From positions 8,119,501 through 8,183,500 of the forward strand of contig CM062216.1 in NCBI GenBank assembly GCA_031216445.1: 64,000 nucleotides of DNA, in the 5' to 3' direction. The translations under genes were made by a program, and so were the position numbers. Source of the stretch: Lateolabrax maculatus (Eukaryota; Chordata; Actinopteri; Acropomatiformes; Lateolabracidae). The notes under the pieces were generated by a model. The model saw only the letters and a program-made list of their open reading frames with translations. It ran no database searches and was not told the DNA's origin. This document shows, piece by piece, positions 23,621 to 33,471 of this stretch (positions within the stretch are counted from its first letter, which is position 1; every line of letters begins with the position of its first letter).

Positions 23621-24230
23621 TAACACACTTTGTGTACAAAGGTACAGTTTGAGTCTTTCCACAGTTTTCGCTCTTGTGTGGGAGCATTCTGCTGGGCTTC
23701 AACCAGTTCTGCAAAGGAGACGGAAGGAGTTATGGGACAAGAAATGTTAGGCATCTGCATTACTGTCTGAATGGGAGCCTGTGCATCAGCACTTGCATCT
23801 CCTCTTGAGCCTGGATCTAATGCTTTTGTGTGTACCTCACACTTTGAGACAGCCACTTCCTGCAGGAGTAGGATTGATTCCAAAAGGTTAAATACCAATG
23901 AAAGCATTTGCAATTAGTTTTCCAGTTGATGTTAAAACCCTTTATCTTCCACAATGTGCCATAATCATGAAGTGAGCAATACATATGGTAATAATGCATA
24001 ATTCTTGCTGTACTAAGGTGACTTGTTCTCTGCTCCAGGTGGAACGATGAAACTGCATGAGGGACCAAAGATTTAGTTTGTGATGTTCCACTAAGCCTTT
24101 TGATGCTACCACTGCGAATGATGTTGCAGCCACAGCTTTTAAGCAATGTGGCAATCCGGCTGCTACAGCATCCTTCTTTAATGAGAAATTAGCTACAGGT
24201 AATCTTATCATGGATGGATCTTATCATCTG
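23621..24230 (-). pseudogene. Endogenous retrovirus-like RT connection and RNase H, broken
   Basis: Two overlapping open stretches. 'AAGLPHCLKAVAATSFAVVA' (within 23942-24211) is the connection region after the RT thumb, followed in another frame by 'LVPHAVSSFHLEQRTSHLS' and 'ARIMHYY'. 'VAVSKCEVHTKALDPGSRGD' (about 23800-23855) then 'ASADA' is the C-terminal RNase H stretch before integrase. RNase H would remove template RNA during reverse transcription. Stops and frameshifts make it inactive. Confidence 0.75.
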
Positions 24231-24756
24231 ATCATTTCTTTCCTTCATGGGAAGTTATGTGTCCTAGGAATGTTACTTCCTGTCTTACTTACTGCAGCTT
24301 TGAGAAGCTGGCCTTGTGGCTTTGTGCTGCTAAATATTGTAGCAGTGCCACTGTGTCAGCCTGGAAGACCTGCTCTCTTTTTGAACACAAAAGTCGACCC
24401 ATAAAGGTAAAGGCAAACCAAAACTGGGAATCTGTATGGACTGGTACACTGAAAAATAAATTTGCTAGGTCTGTAACAGAAAAGTACTTGTTTATTATTA
24501 GGTACCTATGACACAATTGTATGAGGATCAGGAACCACCGGTGCTCTGGCATGCACTGCATCATTCACTGCTTTTATATCTTGGACAATTCTCCAAGCTA
24601 TAGGTTGATTTTCCTGTGGAGCCTTTTTTTAACTGGAAAGATAGGTGTTAAAACATGTAGAATCTGGGCATGTCACAGTAACTCCCCTTTCCAACAGTTA
24701 TTTAAACAATAGTCTTATTCCTATAATTGCTTGTGGTTCAGGGGATACTCACAATC
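24231..24756 (-). pseudogene. Endogenous retrovirus-like reverse transcriptase with internal deletion
   Basis: On minus, 'YFSVTDLANLFFSVPVH' then 'TDSQFWFAFTF' (about 24403-24486) is the first part of the palm, including the first catalytic aspartate. The frame then runs straight into 'QADTVALLQYLA' and 'SHKASFSKLQ', which normally lie after the second catalytic motif. The segment that should hold the YXDD motif is missing, so this is an internal, apparently in-frame deletion. Upstream, frame-shifted 'PIFPVKK' extends the domain to about 24756, where inserted DNA interrupts it. Confidence 0.75.
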
Positions 24757-24823
24757 TGAATCGGGTTTATTGCCATTTAAGTTTTCACATACAAGGAATT
24801 TGCTGTGGTGTATTGGTGCATAA
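24757..24823 (-). mobile_element. LINE 3' tail fragment, copy 3, inside the pol relic
   Basis: 'ctgaatcgggtttattgcca' followed by 'cacatacaaggaatttgctg' is nearly identical to the tail at 20815-20880. The tail is only about 67 bp long and is immediately followed by a MITE. Together they split the retrovirus-like RT. Confidence 0.8.
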
Positions 24824-25022
24824 TAGCCTGGGAACCAGACGAATGTGCAAGTTTATGTTTTGTTTGCTCTGGCAGATATGTGTTGATATGAAATATATGT
24901 TTGCTGTACTTCAGACAGGACGTAGCACCCAACAGGACGGCGTTTTGATGCTCTGATTGGTTGTCTCGGCCCGTCGATAACGCCCTTTGGAAATCAAAAA
25001 TTAACTGAGAGGTTCCAGACTA
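24824..25022 (+). mobile_element. MITE family B, copy 2 (199 bp, internally deleted)
   Basis: It starts TAGCCTGGGAACC and ends GGTTCCAGACTA, whose reverse complement is TAGTCTGGAACC. The inverted repeat is therefore about 12 bp with one difference and one gap. 'ttgctctggcagata' and 'aacaggacggcgtttt', 'gctctgattggttgtct' match copy 1 at 5745-6158, but about 200 bp of the centre is absent. Confidence 0.7.
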
Positions 25023-25201
25023 ATTACGCATAGAAGAACACCGGGTCTTGCATGGTCTGTAATCAGATTTTGGCGTGACTATTAAATGTGCTGGGGTTTT
25101 TTTTGTTTATTTTTTTAAATCAGGCCCACGTTGTACTTATGTTTCGCCCACAATTCCGAGGGACCATCAGCCAGTCGTTGTTCTGAAGTCAGTGAAGCCA
25201 T
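25023..25201 (-). pseudogene. Endogenous retrovirus-like RT, N-terminal part
   Basis: Beyond the inserted DNA the pol text resumes. 'TPKSDYRPCKT' (25042-25076) lies just before the break. 'MASLTSEQRLADGPSELWAK' (to 25201) is upstream of it in another frame, followed by 'HKYNVGLI'. These are the residues that normally precede the RT fingers, showing that the LINE tail and MITE landed in one pol gene. An A-rich minus-strand run near 25090-25110 breaks the frame. Confidence 0.65.
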
Positions 25202-26383
25202 TGTTGTACTTAAATAATTCTGGCTTCTTTGTGAGGGTAACTATACTGCATGTACTCCCACGATGTGCAACAGAATGCTTTACTGTACACCTTTTGAAGA
25301 GGGTGAGTATGACACTCCTTCTCCCTCCTCTGTGGCTCTTTTCCAACCACGAATGTCAGTACAGCAAGTCACCCATGGACCCACATTCTTCAATTCTTTT
25401 GTGTGTGGCTTTGTTAAGCACATGTGTGGATCATTGTGTTGTTTGAGAAACCTTTGAATCTCACTGGTCCTCTGTATAGACAAAGCACAAAACCCATTCC
25501 CCTACAATAAAAAATAAAAAATGAACAAATGTCAACAACCGTGGCTCTTTATCCTCTTTGAACTAGTGTTTTCTCAAAATGTTCATCTGCGGTTTCTGTG
25601 ATTATACAGTATCCTGTGCAGTGTAAATTCATCTCTGTGAATGTGTCCCACTCCCTCCCCACATTTTGCGCCAGCAAAAACCATCAGCTGTTGTGCAACT
25701 GAGCAAGGGACATCAGACCTGAAATCCCATGTGTACTGTAGGAGGAGTTAGATCAAAAGATGAAAAAAATGCTCTCTTATTTGCAAACCTTTAAGAGGTG
25801 TAGTCAAATTTCTTTTTTTTTCATCATACCTCCCGATCCTATAGTGTCTCCTGTCCTGAGGCTCTTTTTAGGAATGTTTAACCAGTCACTTAATTTCAAA
25901 ACAGAATGAGTCAACTAAAAACTCTTTTACTGCTACTAACAATTTAATTAATGGTTACTCTTCTGTGGAATAATTTTCTGTTCCATTTGCATTTCTGGTG
26001 CGTCATCATTAAGTGTGTGTGTTCTCACTTCACTGTGTGTTTTGCTCACCCTCCCTTTCCGTCTCCCCTGGTTGTCAGAAGCCATCCCTCCCTCCGCAGT
26101 GATTTCTGCCTCCTCCTCTCCAGTTATTCACCGTCACCCTGTCCGGGCGGGGCTGCCGCTCCTCTCTGTCGTGTAGGCTCAGGTTGTTTACAGTTACTTG
26201 CCCGAACCATTCTTTTCTCAAAGTAAGTTGTCATTCTGGTTACCAGGGCAGCTACTGCCCCCCTACGCCTTGCCCTCAGCCCTGTTCCAGGGTGTGTCTG
26301 CAGCTGGCCACCTACCTTTGACATCGGCCCATTTTAGTTTCTATTTGGCGACCAGCAGTCTCCTATTTTCTCCCGTTGTGGGA
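25202..26383. other. No supported gene; may include decayed proviral 5' sequence
   Basis: If the provirus extended further, protease and gag remains would lie here on the minus strand. I see only a 67-codon minus frame (25280-25483) without a clear protease motif. No second LTR copy is found. The remainder is unique sequence. Confidence 0.35.
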
Positions 26384-26399
26384 CCCCCCCCCCCCCCAA

Positions 26400-26436
<37 letters not shown>
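26384..26436. repeat. (C)14 followed by (CA)18
   Basis: A C run (26384-26397), two A, then CA repeats from about 26400 to 26436. The cysteine/valine-rich minus frame here is a repeat translation. Confidence 0.95.
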
Positions 26437-26438
<2 letters not shown>

Positions 26439-28984
26439 AACACTGATGGATTGGGAATGCCTGCCATGTTTTCCCTTAAGTCAGTGTTTTGTCCAGGGGC
26501 GGTACACATATATTGTTCTGTCTTCGCCTTCCCCTGCCCTTGGGTTTTTGCAGTTTCGACCATAGGCATCAAGGAACAGTTACCTGTAGGCCAGTTGCTT
26601 GCTTGCAAAGGGCTGTGGGGATAAGGTTCAGGCTTCAGTGGTTCTTTACACTTTTCTTTGGTTGGGCTGTTCGTGCCCAGATAGTCTTTGTCCTTCCCAT
26701 AATTTCAAATGTGCAGCACATGTGAAAGGAAGAAAATGTCTCAACATGCACAGAAACCAGTTATACTTTGGCAGGATTCTTAAAACATCAAGGTGGTTAT
26801 GTGTTGAGAATATCACATCAGGTTGATTTTTTACCAGAAAAAATCTGATTGTTAGTATAGGATTCTGGTATTCTTTTGATAAACTCAATTTTTTATTTCG
26901 TCTACCCTTCATCACATATGGGACATGAATACAGTGTATGAATCTGCACAGTGTTATTATGCAGCCCACAATTGAATAAGAAAAGAGAAGTAAATGGCAG
27001 AAATAATCTTATTACATTATTAAACACATCCCTTCTCATGACGTCCATATTCTTCTCTTCCTCCCATCTCCTCCCCTTCATTTAAAGCTGTCAGTCTCTT
27101 CTAATGCCCTGCTTATCTGATATGTTTCCTCTCTGTTCATCCTCCAAGTAATTCTTTCCTCTCTGCGCAGGCCTCATTTTCTTGCACTTCATGTCTCACC
27201 CTTTATCTCCCTCCTCTATTTACACTTGCCTCTGTCTATTCAAATTACTGTGTTATTTCTAGGTTCTGTGTGTCGACTGGGCACTATAATACTCAGTTTA
27301 ATCAGAGAATGAATATTTTAAAGGGCCAAAGTGAGAAGAGACAAATATGTTTTTTTAACTACAGATACTGTTCTTTTACATTAAAACCCCAAACACAGTT
27401 TGCTTTAAATCACAGATACATTTCACACAAAACGTAATAAATAACCAGGTTTTTCTGTCGAAAAATTGTTGAACAATTAATTTATTTTTTAGGTTTAACC
27501 TCCATATATATATAAATTACTGAGATAACATTTATTTTTTATTTTTTTAATCCTTTTTTTTTTTAATGGGCTGTCATATTTCATTGAAAGTAGCAGTAAA
27601 ATGTGATTTACTGTGACTGTCCTATTTAAGTGGCAACATAAAAGTTGCCTAGCGATTTTCACCATAAAAGTTGAGCCCTCTGTTCTCTACTTCATTTATT
27701 TCATGACTGATCGCTCATTCAACTTTTAGCACTTAGCACTGTCAGTAATTGCCTTTTCAGAGGATGTAATTGCACTAAGAGGGCGTCTCATGCCGTTTGT
27801 CCAATGCAGGCAGAAATTCGCCGCTGAGTGTGTGAGATTCATTCATACCAGCGGCCGGAGGTGGTAATTCACTCAAGGCCTGCACGCATATTCCTCTACA
27901 ATATTCTCATATTCCTCATTCCTGTAATAAACCTTGAAAGGTTAAATTAATGAACATCGTTAAGGGACACTGGTCGCTGTGGAGGGAAAGAGGGCTTGCT
28001 TGACAGAATCGGAAGCAGATGGAGCTGTGTTGCTTTGGGCATCGGCTCCGTGTGAGTGTGTTATCTGTTCTTCTGTGTGTCTGAGCACATATGTTACAGC
28101 CTGCATGCGCATATTTTGGAATGTGAATGTGCAGTGATGCATACATCATATTGGACATGCAACTGTAACAAAATGCAAATGAGTGTTTTCCTCATGCAAT
28201 GTGTGAAATTAAGTCTAACGTGGCACTGTAAGGGTGAGTAAATGGTTTAAATGGATGAAATATTCTGAGTATCTCTGTCGGCCTTCTTTTTTTTTTTTTT
28301 TTTACTCATTACTGAAACACTTTAGGAAAGCACAGTCTCACACACCAGACTTTAAGTGCTGAGAGAGCATGCTACTGTGGCACTCCTCTGTCTGACTTTG
28401 AATATTCTGTCATATAACCGCCCTGGTCTAAAACCCAGAATGCTTAGTTTACTAATCTGGATGGTTTATCATTACTGGAAAGTGCATGCAGAGCTGTTTC
28501 ATTAAGCTTTTTTTTTTAAAACCATGGGTGGACAGTGTGTGACAATAAAACAATAGTAAATTATGTGTTTCTGCAGTGCATGCTGTAATGCATGTGAAAG
28601 CAGCTTTTTTCTACTTTAAATATATTCGCACATGATGTGTGGGGGGAATTAGATGCTGGTGCAGAGGAAATGCTTTGTGTGAATAATAAATAATTATGAA
28701 TTAATTTATAGTTTGTTTTGCACAACACAATGGTTTATCGGCTGAAATAGGAATGTCATGCCAGTATGTGGATGCCTGACATATTTCCTCAAAATGTAGA
28801 TGAGAGAATACAATATTAACAAAAAGACACAATGACTGAGGTCATGTTTCAAAGTGACGCATGACTTTTTGGGTCAGAAAAAGGATTTATCATAATGTTT
28901 ATGAATTAACTTGGACCATACTGTTAATGCATATGATAGCAGTGAGCATGCATGAGATCATTAAATTCAACCTGCTTGCAGTGC
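26437..28984. other. Unique sequence, no gene seen
   Basis: It has a pyrimidine-rich plus strand at about 27040-27240, an AT-rich block at 27440-27560 and a T run at 28287-28303. The segment around 27680-27890 is low in simple repeats and of mixed composition. It might be conserved, but nothing in it can be named. Confidence 0.4.
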
Positions 28985-29275
28985 TGAATTGATTATTCGT
29001 TTAATTTATTCATTGACTGAAAGAAAATGATTTGAGAATTTAGTAATTGTTTATGTCATTTATTAGGCAAAATGCCAGACATTTGTTTGTTCCAGCCTCT
29101 GAAATGTGGTGATTTGCTGCTTTTAAAAAGAAATCTGAAGATGTGACCTTGAGCTCTTGGAAATTATGAAAAAAAAAAATGGGGGTATTTTCTGAAATTT
29201 CATAAAAAATCCTTCAAATAACTGACAAATAATTGATAATGAAAATTACTTATTATTTTAGCTACAGCCATAGTT
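28985..29275 (+). mobile_element. hAT-like non-autonomous element
   Basis: The word order 'gattattcgtttaattta', 'ggcaaaatgccagacatttg', 'ttccagcctctgaaatgtg', 'gatttgctgcttttaaaaag', 'gatgtgaccttgagctcttg', 'gataatgaaaattact' and 'agctacagcc' is that of a very common teleost hAT-type MITE. Its ends are here degraded to 'attgattattcg' and 'gctacagccat'. A more degraded relative lies on the other strand at 4475-4672. No transposase frame is seen. Confidence 0.7.
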
Positions 29276-31414
29276 AATTACCATTACAATTGCAATTGTT
29301 TTACTTTAAACTGTCATGAGAAAGGAAAAAAAGTAGATTATTTATCTGTCAAACTATCATAACTTTTCCAACAAAGGACGTAATGGTTTCACCATATCAC
29401 TATAATGTGTTTATTTTTAGAAAACTAGGTGTGTCCTTCTCAGGTGCCACATTGTGGAACCAAAGTCTTCAATAACACTGCACAGGTTTGGTGTGTCCCC
29501 GGATTCCTCATTCACAGTTACTGATGCATGATGGGACAGCGGGGAGTGATTGGGTTTTCCACAGATCCCTGCCAACAAGTCAACAGATTGCAGGCAGATC
29601 CCTGCGTGTTGTCGCTCCGCCTGGTAGGAACATAGTGGGTGGGAGAAGTGAATGTAGCCCTGCCAGATTCTGCTGTCCCGCAGTGACGGCAGCCCTCCAA
29701 ACTCCCCGGGTACCTGGGCAGGTTCCAGGCCTCCTAGTAATGATGACTGACTGACCCGTGATGAGAGAGTTGGAAAAGGCCTGTCCATCAGCTAATCCTC
29801 TAACTGGAGGAGACTGGTCTACTCTCGGCTGCTTCTGATTGTGTTTCTCATCTGTATGTTTTATTGTAAAAACACAGAGCAGCTTTCAGGTTTTTGCAGC
29901 TTGCAGGTGTTTTCTGCTCCTGTTTTCTGCTGTCCCCACTGTTCTCACACCGTCAGAAATACATCAACTGTGAGTTCTACGATGATGAATAGAGCCCATT
30001 AGCCTTATTAAATTTGCAGTGAAACACAGGTCGTCTCCTTACTAATGGAAAAACAAGTCTGTATACAGAAAAGATGCTCATTTGAATTGTAAGGCAACAA
30101 AAACGTCCTTTGTGCTATAAAGATCAGACCGATTGTTTACAGAGCAGTCAGAATGGTCTTTTGTCAACTACATAGTTTTTTTTTTAAATCAGATTTGGCC
30201 TGTTTGCACTTTATTTCTGTAGTGCTGAATGAAGGATGAGGATATGCTGAGCAGCATTGGCTGTCGATTGCTTAAGCCTAGCGAGTCACAATGGTGCAAA
30301 TTGGACCTAGCGGGTGTCGTTGTAGCCAGCATGATGGTGGCTCACCATCATGCAGTGTACAAGTGGAGTTCAAACCAGGATCAGCAGGAGCTGCAATAAT
30401 ATACTCTGAAAATACTTTGTGTGGTGATTTCATAAGCTGCAAAACTAATATTATTAATAATAATAATATAATCAGTGCGTTTTAGCTGCACAGCTAAAAA
30501 ATTTATCCACTGATTATATTATAAGTAATACTATACATAACTTAGATTTTATACAAGTAAGATCCTTTTTTAAACTAATCTCTTCCTTATTATGTTCATA
30601 TGCACAGGCAAATACATTAATGACAACACAGGGTCAATGCAGTACTGTAAGTATCATACAAGATCTAAACACATCTTTGTCCAAGGTTCTCATACTCATA
30701 CTAGTAACCAGTGCTGGAATTTTTATTATTTTTATAATAATTTTGCGTTTTTGAGCCAGTTAGGATTGACGAGAAACATGGAGGAACAAATGACTTTGGA
30801 AGATGTCTAGTAACAATTCTCCTCAACCAGAACTAAAACAAGGACATGTCTCAACATGATGTTCATCTGAGACACTGGACTACACTCTTTATTTTAATAC
30901 AGGATTTTGTAAGAGTAGTCAATTTAAAAAAGCTGGCAGTGAATGTTTCCAGATGTGTAAAATATGAATGTTATGCAGATAAAATAAAAAATAAGTTCAA
31001 GAAAAGCATGATCTTGACAGCAGTAAATTGCCGCAAAAATGTAACTCTTGGAGGTAAAACAGTCACATATGAAAATAAGCCATAGAAAATTGGCTTGCAC
31101 TTTGCATCACATGACCGTAATTACATGATTATAGGAACTGGAATAGAATCACTAAGAGGTTCAGGATGTCTTTTAAAATAGTTATACCCTTGTAAGCCAA
31201 GATTAAGGTGTGTTTAGACAAAACATGAAGCAAATTGTAGAGGCAGATGCGAATTTGACCTGCATGCACTGAAGCAAAGTTGCGTCCATGTGAATAAAAA
31301 CTTTCTTTTAACTTAACGGAAAAATATGCACTTAGCTTGACCCTTTGTTACCTCAACTCATAAAGATACAGAGTCAAGAATAATTGAGAGAGGTCTGGAA
31401 GAAAGTAGAATTAT
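29276..31414. other. Unique sequence, no gene seen
   Basis: GC is higher at 29430-29800, where open frames occur on both strands without recognisable content. A perfect hairpin lies at 30329-30353. The rest is AT-rich. Confidence 0.5.
30329..30353. repeat. Perfect 11-bp inverted repeat, 3-nt loop
   Basis: GCATGATGGTG (30329-30339) and CACCATCATGC (30343-30353) are exact complements. No similar copy is seen elsewhere in the window. Confidence 0.8.
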
Positions 31415-31419
31415 TAGTA

Positions 31420-31729
31420 GTGTGATGGAAATCTTAGAGCTGGTTCACTCTAACAAGAAGTTTCAGGAGACCGGGATGTCTTACACAGGAATATTTATTG
31501 AAGCTCGATCGAGGAGAAAAGGGAAACACCACGTGTGAATCACAGCGTACTGCTACCCAAGTCTGAAGATGGTGTCCTGAAGCTCAGTATTTAACCCTCC
31601 CCAGAACTGATAAGTTCCGCTATATCCAAATAGGGTTATTCCTAACTCAGTCTGTCATGTGTGATGACTCTATTGGATATCAGATCCAAACAAGGAAAGA
31701 CATCAACCATTGCTGTCCTAGCAACAGCA
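31420..31729 (-). mobile_element. Probable solo LTR, minus strand, about 310 bp
   Basis: Read on minus: 'TGCTGTTGCTAGGACAGC' at the start, a TATA-like 'gggttaaatactgag', then 'cgagcttcaataaatattcc' with an AATAAA signal (plus tttatt at 31494-31499), and an end near 'ccatcacac'. Promoter-like box, polyadenylation signal and a short tail in this order fit an LTR. TAGTA lies on both sides (31415-31419 and 31730-31734), a possible 5-bp target duplication. No gag/pol sits beside it, so it would be a solo LTR left by recombination. Its sequence differs from the LTR at 22102. Confidence 0.5.
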
Positions 31730-31734
31730 TAGTA

Positions 31735-33004
31735 AAAAAGACATTCAGTTGACATTTTTTAGAGCTCAAGCAAATGCATTTAGATAACTCAACTGACTAA
31801 TTTTAGATTATAATTACCTGATGGAAACAAGTTTACCTTTCTTATGTCTGAGACTCAACAGGTGATTTTATTTCAGCTTAATGATAAGCATAATAGAAGT
31901 ATTGCCAAGTGTACAGTTAGATCCAAGGTGAGCCATGCCAAGATCACAAACACATCATGCACACTTACCTGTAAAGCGAATAGTCTGCATGTTAATTTAA
32001 ATAAAAACCCAAATGCACTGACATAATTCATTTGTATGGTGAACAATATTAAATTGTCAATCTGTGACACATCTCACGTCAGACGTCTCAGATCAGTTGT
32101 TGAACTGGATATGCCAACTTTCCAAATGTGTAGATATTTGTGAAGTTTTCTTTGCCCTCTGGCTGTTCTGTCTAGAAATATAAATTTCTGAGAAATAACC
32201 CTTGGAAACTCTGACAGAAATATATGATGGTGTGGCAGCCGAGTTCCAGCCTGTTAATTCAGCTCCCACTTCTGTGTGCTGGTGTGTCCTGAGCAGCCTA
32301 TTATCCGACCGGTCGTATGAGGAAGCACACATTACAGAACTTGGGCCCTATCTGACCAGTACCCTCTTTCATCCTGAAATATCTTTCTTTGTCATCTTTT
32401 TTTCAATCTTCATGCAGTGCAGGGCAAAGTCATAGTCAAGCATCTGAAGAAAGCCAGGCTGACCCTGTTGGAAAGAGAATAGGCATAGCGCTGTAGGGTT
32501 ATTCCAGAGTAAGAAAGTAATGATGCTACCCTTCACCCTATATTTTAATCATACCCTGGGCATTTCACTCTTTCAACAATCCAACACTCACAGGAAAAAG
32601 TAAATAAACTTTATATTGGTGCTATAAAGCAGATTTCTTGAATTGGCACAAAAAAAGAAGGCCAGAAGAGTCTTTGCGTCATATCTTCATGTTTCAAAAT
32701 TAGGACAGAATTTTGATAATGGTTGGTTAACATGCTGTTTTTTTAAATAAGATTAATTGCCAGTCTTAATAGTGTGCTGTACTGTTTTGATTTTGAGAAA
32801 AAACTTTTGTTGCTCATACTGTACTTCTGACCAATGAATGTGACCTGTAGAGTAGAGTAGGGCTGGGTTGGTTTCCAGGTTTGCCAGTCCGGTCTGGTGT
32901 ACGAACTTAAACCAGTTTCATTTTATGTGAACTGTCTGAACCGGCATTTTTCGTTATGAGACGCTTTGGCAAATAGAAAAGAAGCATTCACTAGCGTCAA
33001 TCTA
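31735..33004. other. Unique sequence with a weak exon-like segment
   Basis: 31877-31927 is bounded by TTTTATTTCAG and GTGAGC (see findings). 'gagtagggctgggttgg' near 32855 resembles an hAT end but no partner end was found. Confidence 0.4.
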
Positions 33005-33471
33005 CGGGCCTGAAACCTGCATTCTCTCTGTTGGCCAGTAGGGGACAACTCCACTGGCTGCAAAAAGAAGTCAGATTGTATAGAAGTCTATAAGAAAATG
33101 ACCCTACTTCTCTCTTGATTTTTTACCTAATTATAGTTTATGGTTTAAATTCCTAGTTTCAAGTCTTTTTCAGTACAGCATGAAGTTCATTTTTGTAAAT
33201 TATCACATGTCACATTTAGAGTAAAACAGACGATTAAGCAGCATTTGCTTTATGGCGAGGCCAGCTTTTGATTGACAAGTTGCTACTATGGCGACCGCCA
33301 ATCAGGATAGAGGCAACGCTACCCTCCCGTCCAGATAACGTCACTTCTGGGTCAAAAATCCAAGATGGCGACGGCCAAAACGCTGAATTCGCATCTTAAA
33401 TCAAAACGGCCGTCCACAAACCAAAGGGTGGCGTCACAGAGGCTACGTCCACTTCTTTTCTACAGTCTATG
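33005..33471 (-). mobile_element. Common teleost interspersed repeat, nearly full length
   Basis: On the minus strand it starts 'catagactgtagaaaagaag' then 'tggacgtagcctctgtgacg', and continues 'ccctttggtttgtggac', 'cgttttggccgtcgccatct', 'gattggcggtcgccatag', 'tgacttctttttgcagccag' and 'cccctactggccaacagaga'. I recognise this word order as a repeat found many times over in fish genomes. It contains 'ccaagatggcgac', a YY1-like motif. No coding frame is seen. I do not assign it to SINE or DNA transposon. Confidence 0.7.

Noticed and set aside
28056..28241. 61-codon plus frame ending at a GTGAGT donor-like site (28231)
   Set aside because: No acceptable acceptor with a pyrimidine tract at the start, and the translation has no recognisable content.
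29417..29788. 123-codon minus frame in a GC-richer patch
   Set aside because: Frames are open on both strands, as expected of GC-rich non-coding DNA; no domain or splice sites.
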